Source: DAOUMU01 sp034409055
Lineage (GTDB): Bacteria; Chloroflexota; Anaerolineae; 4572-78; J111
Reading direction: 5' to 3'
Assembly (NCBI GenBank): GCA_034409055.1
Contig: DAOUMU010000431.1
Coordinates: forward strand, 1-13,434
Length of the DNA stretch: 13,434 nt
Both the position numbers and the translations under genes were made by a program. Below the pieces are notes generated by a model, which was given only the letters and a program-made list of their open reading frames with translations, searched no databases and was not told the origin of the DNA. Below are positions 1 to 6,708 of the stretch, in pieces (positions within the stretch are counted from its first letter, which is position 1; each line of letters opens with the position of its first letter).

Positions 1-29
1 AATTTAAATCATCCCAAAACTTTCGGCGA

Positions 30-101
30 CGTGAAGCGTAAAACGTGAAACGTGAGGGTTTATGGCGTAAAAACATCACGTTTCACGCTTCACGTTTCAC
101 G
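30..101. repeat. Heptamer-rich imperfect inverted repeat upstream of the kinase gene
   Basis: Both arms are built from variants of cgtgaaa/tttcacg. The segment 44-55 (cgtgaaacgtga) is perfectly complementary to 76-87 (tcacgtttcacg), giving a 12-bp stem with a 20-nt loop. A second register pairs cgtgaagcg (30-38) with cgcttcacg (86-94). There is no T-tract after either arm, so a terminator is not supported. It is probably an intergenic repeat of the kind dispersed in the genomes of filamentous bacteria. The rest of 1-166 holds no gene that I can see. Confidence 0.7.
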
Positions 102-166
102 GAGTTGGGACAATTATTTTTTCGGAATTGCCTTATACGAGAATCTCGATTTATGGATTTCAGCCA

Positions 167-195
167 TTGTCGTTACAATAAAAATAGGTTATACT
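167..195 (+). promoter_or_regulatory. Candidate sigma70-type promoter for the kinase operon
   Basis: A -35-like hexamer TTGTCG (167-172) lies exactly 17 bp before a -10-like hexamer TATACT (190-195). The expected start of transcription is near 202, leaving a leader of only about 9 nt before the ATG at 211. That leader contains aaggtg (201-206) as a weak ribosome binding site. The spacing and the -10 are good and the -35 is partial. No other candidate of this quality lies closer to the gene. Confidence 0.45.
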
Positions 196-210
196 TGAAA
201 AAGGTGTTGT

Positions 211-3200
211 ATGACTGACATAATCGGACGCACTCTGGGTCAATACCGCATTGTCGAGCAAATTGGACAGGGAGGGATGGCCACGGTTTACAGAGCCTAC
301 CAACCCGCTCTTGACCGCTACGTGGCGGTTAAGGTTCTGCCCCCGACCCACGCCAAACAGCCCGGCTTCAGCGAACGTTTCCGGCGCGAGGCCAAAGCCA
401 TCGCCAACTTAAACCACCCCAACATCTTGCCTGTTTACGACTCCGGCCGAGAAGGGGCATACAGTTTCATCGTGATGCGCTACGTCGAAGGGGCGCATAC
501 GCTCAAGGAGGTGATGGAGGCTCCGCTCGACCCGTCGCAGATAACCGGCCTGATCGGACAGGTCGCTGCTGCCCTTGACCACGCCCACCAACAAGGCGTC
601 ATCCACCGGGACGTAAAGCCAGGCAATGTGCTAATGGATGGCGATTGGGCCTTGCTGACCGACTTCGGCCTGGCCAAGATGGCCGAAGCCTCGGTAAAGT
701 TGACCGGCACCGGGGTGGGGGTCGGCACGCCGGCCTACATGTCGCCGGAGCAGGGGCAAGGCTTACCGGTAGACCATCGTACTGACATCTATGCCCTGGG
801 CATCATTCTATTCGAGATGCTGACCGGCCAGATTCCCCACGCTGCCGAAACCCCCTTGGCCACCGTACTCAAACGAGTGACCGAACCGCTGCCCTTGCCC
901 CGGGCCATCAATCCTGAAATTCCCGAAACGGTGGAGCGAGTTCTCCTCAAGGCGCTGGCCTACACCCCGGCCGACCGTTTCGAGACCGCCGGAGAGATGG
1001 CTGAAGCTCTAAACAAGGCTGGTGAAACTCATTCACCCCCCTTTGGGGGGCCGGGGGGGCATCTCAGTACCACCCGCCTGGGGAAGACGTATTCACCCCC
1101 CTTTGGGGGGCCGAGGGGGCATCTCAGCGCCACCCGCCTGGGGAAGACAAGCCCGGCCAAGCCGGCAGAAGGGCCAAAAATGCTCTCCCCCGGCCCCGAA
1201 ATGGAGCTACCGGCCCCAGAGACGATGCTCGCTTCCTGCTTACATACGGCCAGGCAGGCGGTACGACTGTATCCAGATTACAATCCAGACCTATACACGC
1301 CCAGAAGGCAAGAAGCGCTGTTTGAGAAATTTCTTCACTCTGACAAGGCGTGCTTGCCCCTGATCGGTGACTCTGGCATGGGCAAGAGTGTCCTGCTTTA
1401 CCATTTGGCCATGACCTACCTGGAACGTGGATATGGCCCTATTCTGCAAGCCGGAAAACTGGAATCCGACCTGGCTACTCTGGATCGGGCCATTGTCAAG
1501 TTTTTAGACCCCACGCTTCATCCGCCAACAACAAACACCCTTCTGCTGCCCGATTACTTAAATCAAATTGGCGACTCGTTAGAAACACCCTTTATCGTCT
1601 TTGTTGATGGCCTCAACGAAAATGCCGACCCCAAGACTTTGCTGACCACTATTCACCAGTTGATCCTGCAATGTGAAGGGCTGGCCCTTAGATTCGTCCT
1701 ATCTTGTCGCACTGAGACCTGGCGCAACATTTGGGCCACTCTCCGGCTGGATCATAACTTGCCCGTCTCACTCTACTATGGCCTGGAGACGGCCCGCGAA
1801 CTGATGACCGGCCTATCGGATACGATCCGGTTGGGACTCTACACCGATCAAGAACTGGAACAGACCTACAAAAGATTACAACTTCAACCGGCCTGGGTGC
1901 AGGTCCAAAAAGCGCAACGGATTAAGGAATGGCTGCGTGACCCCTTGCTGCTTTGGCTGGTGGCTGAGGTATATGTTGTCGCAGAAGCCGGTGAAATTCC
2001 ACTGGATGCCCCATCGCATCACGTGATGGCCAAATATTTCGCATACGTCAAGGCTAAAACGGACGTCCCTGACGAAGCTGATAAAACGCTATGCCAAATT
2101 GTTGACTTAATGCGACAGCCCCGTGCCCGTTTTTCGGGTACCTGTGCCCGCTTTTTGGGTAAACGGCGACACATCATCCCTGAAGATAAACTGCGAGCAA
2201 TCGGCCTTTCACTTGAACCCGGTAGCGTGGTCGGCAAGCTCATCGATATGGGCATCCTGGAGCGTTTGCTCTGGCAATCATCCGGCGACGTCCCAATCCC
2301 GGCCCTGCGTTTTACCAAGGATCGTTTTTTGGAGTTTCTGCTTTACAGGCTCCTGTCATCCACCCTGCCCAGCGGCGAATTAACCATGGAGGCCACCCTC
2401 GAACTTATTGAGGAGTCGTCTGAGTTCACCTTTATCTGGGGAGCCTTACAATATTGGCTCGGAGAGCAATGGCCGGTACCCTTGTTGATGGAATTGGCTC
2501 GACATCCCTCCATCTACGTCCGTAACTTCCTCGCTTCACTATGCGAAAGGCAAAGCCACGAGTTTGAGGATAGAGTCCATCATCTGCTGCAAGCCAGCCT
2601 GGAAACCGAAACTGTAGAAAGTAAACAGTTCGCTGTGATGGCCGCTTATGCCAGCCAAAATCTGAAGATACTGGAACAGGCCCTGGTCGATAATTCAGTG
2701 CAGTTGCTGGTCACAGAGTACCTGGAGTATTTGTACGACAGTGACCCTGACGCAGCCCTGGACTTACTGGAACGCCTGTCACAAAAGGTAAAAAAAGGAG
2801 TACTGGGGGCCATTTGGGGCTTTGATTACATTAGTGCCCTGATCTATCTGACCGTATTGCTTGGGCCAAAATATATTGCGGACAAAGGAGAGGTTGATAG
2901 GATTATTCAATTCTGGGTCACCTTGCTGCGCCAGATTGTGCCCAAAGTGATCTATATGCCAGTGGGCAAGAAAGTTAGCCAGAAACTGGCCCGTGATCTT
3001 GTGGTTGACCTGATCTCGCGGGCCGCTATGCGGGCCCTGAGCAGCAATGAGGGCGGCTTTCTCGACGGAGTGGCCTTCAAGGAATTCTATGACATGCCGC
3101 TTGAGCAACGGCAGCGAGTGTCTCTATTAGCCCCCTACACCGGAGGGGCTGTGTTGGACGAGACCGGTGCGGATTTGATATTTGAGCTGGCCCAGATTGA

Positions 3201-4050
3201 CAATGGTGTTTTCTTCACCGCAGTGCGGGCCACGATAGCTTCCCAGGGCTACCTGCATTGGGAGGAAACCGAGGCTCTGGCATTTCGGATGTTTAATGAA
3301 TGTAACGCTATGGGACGCGGGTGCGCCGCCTCGGGCTTGGGGCTTTGCCTGCTGACTCCCGAATGGGCTACACATGAGAAATTGGTGTTTTACCTTAACT
3401 TTGTCATTAACTACACCAACACCCCTCCCTATGGCCGGCTCAAATTCAACGGCAGAGAGAAGCCGGGCTGGATTGTTTATTACATCGGGCTGGCCAACTA
3501 CCGCCTCAATCAGCTTGATCAGGACCTGGCGGCTAACAACATCCTGTTGGACTATTTGCAAGAAACGCTGTGGAGCGCCACCAACCCGGCTTATTTTGAC
3601 GAGGCCGCAGATCATCTGGCCATGCTGGCGGTTGACACCGAGCTGTTTTTTGTCTTTGAACTGCTCAAAGGCTTATACGGCCAGATATGTCACGCACCCC
3701 AAGATAGAGCTGATGTCTATCGCGTTGTTGTCAGGGCTTTGTCACAGTTGTACATGAAGTATCCGGTTGAGGTCTACAGCTTTGTGGTCGCCCTTGGCGA
3801 AATGGGAGCAAAATCACCCAACCAATTGATGATGGACTTACAAAAAGAAGAGCACAGCTTGTATGCCGCCAATCTCATGTCGAACCGGTTTTCATATTTT
3901 ATGTCGGCGCTGACGCACATCTATCCTGACATGCGGAGAGATTTATTGGCCTCTATCGTTGAGCGATATCCCTCAATTGAAAATTATCCGGCCGGTGTCC
4001 GGCAATTAGTCAACGATGTTCTACATCTAGCTGAGAGTGTTTTGCCCTAA
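211..4050 (+). CDS. Ser/Thr protein kinase-NACHT (STAND) NTPase fusion with helical C-terminus
   Basis: This is a 1279-aa cytosolic signalling protein with no signal peptide or clear membrane segment. Residues ~11-268 are a complete PknB-like kinase: glycine loop GQGGMATVY (19-27), ATP lysine K41, catalytic HRD (132-134), DFG (151-153) and the APE-like SPE (178-180). Residues ~274-313 are a tandem 20-aa repeat in a Pro/Gly-rich linker. A NACHT-like P-loop NTPase follows: Walker A GDSGMGKS (386-393), Walker B IVFVDGLNE with D466, and LSCRTE (498-503) as a sensor-like motif. From ~560 to the end the sequence reads as alpha-helical, possibly HEAT/ARM-like. Residues ~637-650 come from two copies of the dispersed short repeat. 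STAND proteins usually switch on ligand-driven oligomerisation, and here the kinase would be the effector output; that role is inferred. The second gene of the operon starts 20 nt downstream. The kinase and P-loop calls are firm, but the biological process is unknown and could be regulation or defence. Confidence 0.9.
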   Translation: MTDIIGRTLGQYRIVEQIGQGGMATVYRAYQPALDRYVAVKVLPPTHAKQPGFSERFRREAKAIANLNHPNILPVYDSGREGAYSFIVMRYVEGAHTLKEVMEAPLDPSQITGLIGQVAAALDHAHQQGVIHRDVKPGNVLMDGDWALLTDFGLAKMAEASVKLTGTGVGVGTPAYMSPEQGQGLPVDHRTDIYALGIILFEMLTGQIPHAAETPLATVLKRVTEPLPLPRAINPEIPETVERVLLKALAYTPADRFETAGEMAEALNKAGETHSPPFGGPGGHLSTTRLGKTYSPPFGGPRGHLSATRLGKTSPAKPAEGPKMLSPGPEMELPAPETMLASCLHTARQAVRLYPDYNPDLYTPRRQEALFEKFLHSDKACLPLIGDSGMGKSVLLYHLAMTYLERGYGPILQAGKLESDLATLDRAIVKFLDPTLHPPTTNTLLLPDYLNQIGDSLETPFIVFVDGLNENADPKTLLTTIHQLILQCEGLALRFVLSCRTETWRNIWATLRLDHNLPVSLYYGLETARELMTGLSDTIRLGLYTDQELEQTYKRLQLQPAWVQVQKAQRIKEWLRDPLLLWLVAEVYVVAEAGEIPLDAPSHHVMAKYFAYVKAKTDVPDEADKTLCQIVDLMRQPRARFSGTCARFLGKRRHIIPEDKLRAIGLSLEPGSVVGKLIDMGILERLLWQSSGDVPIPALRFTKDRFLEFLLYRLLSSTLPSGELTMEATLELIEESSEFTFIWGALQYWLGEQWPVPLLMELARHPSIYVRNFLASLCERQSHEFEDRVHHLLQASLETETVESKQFAVMAAYASQNLKILEQALVDNSVQLLVTEYLEYLYDSDPDAALDLLERLSQKVKKGVLGAIWGFDYISALIYLTVLLGPKYIADKGEVDRIIQFWVTLLRQIVPKVIYMPVGKKVSQKLARDLVVDLISRAAMRALSSNEGGFLDGVAFKEFYDMPLEQRQRVSLLAPYTGGAVLDETGADLIFELAQIDNGVFFTAVRATIASQGYLHWEETEALAFRMFNECNAMGRGCAASGLGLCLLTPEWATHEKLVFYLNFVINYTNTPPYGRLKFNGREKPGWIVYYIGLANYRLNQLDQDLAANNILLDYLQETLWSATNPAYFDEAADHLAMLAVDTELFFVFELLKGLYGQICHAPQDRADVYRVVVRALSQLYMKYPVEVYSFVVALGEMGAKSPNQLMMDLQKEEHSLYAANLMSNRFSYFMSALTHIYPDMRRDLLASIVERYPSIENYPAGVRQLVNDVLHLAESVLP
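1031..1150 (+). repeat. 60-bp direct tandem repeat (2 copies) inside the kinase-NACHT gene
   Basis: The units 1031-1090 and 1091-1150 are nearly identical. Each begins with attcacccccctttgggggg, which contains a C-run/G-run palindrome, and each encodes 20 residues containing SPPFGGP and HLSxTRLGK. The copies differ at only a few positions. The unit is a multiple of three, so the frame is kept. It sits in the linker between the kinase and the NACHT domain. A similar C-tract/G-tract sequence occurs in the intergenic region at 11830-11899, so this is probably an absorbed intergenic-type repeat that was later duplicated. Confidence 0.9.
2120..2161 (+). repeat. Two tandem copies of the dispersed 21-22-mer within the kinase-NACHT gene
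   Basis: The first copy (2120-2140) is degenerate. The second (2140-2161) carries the perfect core tgtgcccgctttttgggta. They are translated in the gene's frame as RARFSG and CARFLG, residues ~638-650. The copies lie in the helical region after the NTPase core. The same core occurs in four genes and one intergenic block of this window. Confidence 0.9.
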
Positions 4051-4070
4051 TGGGATAGTGGAGCAGCCAG

Positions 4071-6629
4071 GTGATTAAAAAAGATATAGACGCCCTGATC
4101 CTTTACCTTGCCAGCCCGGATGAAGCAGTGAGTGTCGAAGCGGCTAAGGCTCTGGGCCAACTGGAGCAGTGTTCGCAAGCTGTGTTCAGTGCCTTGCTGT
4201 CCCGGGCCACTAAGCATGACGATAAGCACTACCAAGCGCGTCAACAGGCTAAGGAGTCTCTATACCAACTGCTCAGGCAGGAAAAAGTTAAGCCGAAAGT
4301 GGCCGTTAAAGTCCTTAAAACCTTCCTGCTTCAATGTCTTAAGGACGACCTATTCGTCTATACCACCCCGATCAGTCTACTCTACGCCCTGGGGGAGGCA
4401 GGGCTGGACGCGCTCCTGGAGATTCTGGACAAAGCGCCCCTGTCAGAAATCCGGGACAGCGTGGCGGCACAACTGGGCCAACCAAGCGCGGAAGTCGTAG
4501 ACAAAGATGGCTGGCGACGGGAGGAAAACTACTCCCTGGAAAGTCGCCGCAAGCGCATTGTACCAGCCCTGATGAAAAACCTGGAGTATCCTTACAACCG
4601 TGTTCGGTACAGTGTCTTGACCTCTCTGCGGAACCTGTATCTCAGCGGCGCGGTAGAGCGGGGTGTCCTCGTGCAGACCCTGATCCAGGCCTTACAGCAC
4701 GACCCCAACTGGGCCGTGCGGGCTTATTGCGCCAACTATCTGGAGGAACTCCGCGATCATCGAGCCATAGAGCCACTTTTGGCAGTTCTCCAGGATGACC
4801 AGGCCCATTGGCTTTTGCGCAAACGATGTATTATGGCCTTGCGAAACATCCCCTGTCGAAATGTCGGGCAACAAAACAGGGTCTGGCGAGTTCTGGAAAA
4901 TGTCTTCCGCACCAGCTTGGGAGACGTGCGCAACGAGGCGGCGGCCAGCCTGGGAAAACCGGAGGCCGAAGCATACCTACAAGAAAAGCGAGAAAAGGCA
5001 GAGATTAGCAGCGCTATCCTGGACGGACATGGCCGTTACTATAGCTTCCTGGAAGATCAGGACGACGATTACTTTATGACCCAGGGGCTTCAGGAAGACC
5101 CTACTTTGGCCACGGCAGGGGCAAGAGGAAAGATTACTGCTCGGCCCCCCTCCTCATCTCCATCACCCGTCAGGGGGGCGACGACAGAGAGAGAAGTTAC
5201 CCCGATCTGGTTGCTTGTGCCCGCTTTTTGGGTAAAGCTGCCGGGATGGGTCTGGGGTATTATATTTGCGGGGGTGGCCGTATGGTCGTTGGGCACTTTG
5301 CTAATCAGAGTGGGCGTGACCCCGCTGACCGGGCCAGGAGAGAAAGCCACACCTATGCCGGTGGTGATCCAGGCCCCAACACCGGTCAGCCCAGAAATTC
5401 CGACCACCGAGGTCCGGGTAGACGACGCGCCCGACGACAGCCACCAACTCTATCCCGACCTGGCAGTGGGCCAGGATGGTACCCTCTACGCTGTCTGGGA
5501 GGATTATCGCCACGGGACCTACCGCACTGCTGGCGATATCTATTTTGCTTACTCCACAACTGGCGGACAGACCTGGAGTGCCAACATTCGGGTCAATGAC
5601 GACCCTGCGGCCGGAGCACAGCGGCACACCCCTCGCCTGGCGGTTGCCCCCAACGGCGATCTGTTCGTGGTGTGGGCAGATTATCGCCACGACCCCAATC
5701 CAACCGACCCCGGCAGCACGCCGGAGTATTCGCAAAATCCCGACATCTACCTGGCCAAACTCCCGGCCGGTCAAATCAGTTTCCAGCCCAACGTGCTGGT
5801 TTACGCTCAGGAAGACCTCCAAATCGCGCCTGATGTTGATGTAGATGGGGACGGTAATGTTTACGTCGCCTGGTATGACCGCAAGTATGACGTCCATTAC
5901 GGAAACGTTATGGTCGCCAGGTCAACCGATGGCGGCATTTCGTTCGACCCTCCCGTTTTAGCCGACAATCACGATTCCTGGGCGTTGGACCCGCGTTTGA
6001 CCATCAATCGTACGGATAACACCATTTATATTGCCTACCAGGGACACCCCGATTACTACAAGCCCTACTTCACGCGCTCCACCAACGGCGGAGCTACCTG
6101 GAGTTCGGATGTTCAACTCGACGCCGGTCCCAACCGTGACTGGTACGATGCGGCCCGTGAAATCGACATTGCCGTAAGCAGCAACAACCACCTCCTGGTG
6201 ATCTGGGCCGACGAACGCAACGACCTCGACAACTGCTACCGGCACGGTGTTTGTTCTTCTGCCCACGACGAGTTCGACATCTATGCCACCTACTCCACCG
6301 ATGGTGGCCTGACCTGGTCAGCGGACAACATAAGGGTCAACGACGATAGCACCTATGCTCAAATTCGTCATCCCGGCGTTGCCTTCACCCCCGCTGGGGC
6401 CATCGTCGCGGTCTGGAGCGACTCCCGCGACGGCGACACCACGGCCGACATCTACCTGGCAACTTCAACCGATGACGGCGCGTCGTGGTCAAGCAGTCGG
6501 CGCATCGACCATGCCGATTTCGCCTGCGCAGCCAGCCATCCCGCCGTCGTGGTCAGCAATTCCGGCCAGGTTTATGCCATCTGGCAAGATAACCGCAATG
6601 GCAACTGGGATATTTACCTGGCCAGATAG
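4071..6629 (+). CDS. Membrane-anchored HEAT-repeat protein with C-terminal Asp-box (BNR/sialidase-like) propeller
   Basis: This 852-aa protein starts with GTG. GGAG (4060-4063) lies 7 nt before it, and the upstream kinase gene ends at 4050, so the two are very likely co-transcribed. Residues ~1-310 are helical HEAT-like repeats (for example around DPNWAVRAYCANYLEELRD, 211-229). Residues ~311-378 are a charged then Ser/Pro-rich linker. A single membrane helix follows at about 391-413, and residues ~445-852 are beta-propeller-like. That part has five Asp-box motifs of the S-x-[DNT]-[GD]-G-x-[TS]-[WF] type: STTGGQTW (495), STDGGISF (618), STNGGATW (670), STDGGLTW (742) and STDDGASW (799). Repeated AVWxDxR strands lie between them. 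I see no FRIP motif, so sialidase activity is not supported; binding or sensing is more likely. Inferred topology is HEAT repeats in the cytoplasm and propeller outside. It may be the membrane partner of the kinase-NACHT protein. The dispersed 19-mer encodes VPAFWV (383-388) just before the membrane helix. Confidence 0.85.
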   Translation: MIKKDIDALILYLASPDEAVSVEAAKALGQLEQCSQAVFSALLSRATKHDDKHYQARQQAKESLYQLLRQEKVKPKVAVKVLKTFLLQCLKDDLFVYTTPISLLYALGEAGLDALLEILDKAPLSEIRDSVAAQLGQPSAEVVDKDGWRREENYSLESRRKRIVPALMKNLEYPYNRVRYSVLTSLRNLYLSGAVERGVLVQTLIQALQHDPNWAVRAYCANYLEELRDHRAIEPLLAVLQDDQAHWLLRKRCIMALRNIPCRNVGQQNRVWRVLENVFRTSLGDVRNEAAASLGKPEAEAYLQEKREKAEISSAILDGHGRYYSFLEDQDDDYFMTQGLQEDPTLATAGARGKITARPPSSSPSPVRGATTEREVTPIWLLVPAFWVKLPGWVWGIIFAGVAVWSLGTLLIRVGVTPLTGPGEKATPMPVVIQAPTPVSPEIPTTEVRVDDAPDDSHQLYPDLAVGQDGTLYAVWEDYRHGTYRTAGDIYFAYSTTGGQTWSANIRVNDDPAAGAQRHTPRLAVAPNGDLFVVWADYRHDPNPTDPGSTPEYSQNPDIYLAKLPAGQISFQPNVLVYAQEDLQIAPDVDVDGDGNVYVAWYDRKYDVHYGNVMVARSTDGGISFDPPVLADNHDSWALDPRLTINRTDNTIYIAYQGHPDYYKPYFTRSTNGGATWSSDVQLDAGPNRDWYDAAREIDIAVSSNNHLLVIWADERNDLDNCYRHGVCSSAHDEFDIYATYSTDGGLTWSADNIRVNDDSTYAQIRHPGVAFTPAGAIVAVWSDSRDGDTTADIYLATSTDDGASWSSSRRIDHADFACAASHPAVVVSNSGQVYAIWQDNRNGNWDIYLAR
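5144..5179. repeat. C-tract/G-tract inverted repeat within the linker of the HEAT-propeller gene
   Basis: gcccccct (5144-5151) and aggggggc (5172-5179) are perfect 8-bp complements separated by 20 nt. They encode part of a low-complexity RPPSSSPSPVRGA linker between the HEAT part and the membrane helix. The composition resembles the C/G-tract repeats at 1031-1150 and 11830-11899. Confidence 0.6.
5216..5234 (+). repeat. Dispersed 19-mer copy abutting the membrane helix
   Basis: This is a perfect copy of tgtgcccgctttttgggta. Here it is read one base out of register relative to the copy in the kinase gene, giving VPAFWV instead of CARFLG. It adds hydrophobic residues just before the predicted transmembrane helix. 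Confidence 0.9.
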
Positions 6630-6649
6630 GGGGTTCGGCCCCCGGTTCC

Positions 6650-6700
6650 GTAGCCCCGGCATCCCCATGCCGGGGCCAAGCATCCCCATGCCGGGGCCCG
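6650..6700. repeat. GC-rich hairpin repeats between convergent genes (possible bidirectional terminator)
   Basis: gccccggcat (6653-6662) pairs perfectly with atgccggggc (6667-6676) around a CCCC loop, giving a 10-bp GC-rich stem. A second partial copy of catccccatgccggggcc follows at 6681-6698. It lies between the stop of the HEAT-propeller gene (6629) and the stop of the convergent GH35-like gene (6709), where a terminator would be expected. There is no T-tract, so intrinsic termination is only possible. Related gtagccccggcatcc units occur at 9702-9769. Confidence 0.6.
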
Positions 6701-6708
6701 GAGCCAAG

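Noticed and set aside
44..87. Terminator upstream of the kinase gene
   Set aside because: The stem is moderate in GC with a 20-nt loop and no T-tract, and both arms are made of repeated heptamers, so a dispersed repeat is the better reading.
5301..5897. 198-codon open frame on the minus strand
   Set aside because: It lies antisense to the well-supported propeller domain and shows no recognisable motif or ribosome binding site; the same holds for the 162-codon frame at 3127-3615.
5400..6629. True sialidase activity for the propeller domain
   Set aside because: Asp-boxes are structural. I see no FRIP-type motif or arginine triad arrangement, so only a sialidase-like fold is claimed.
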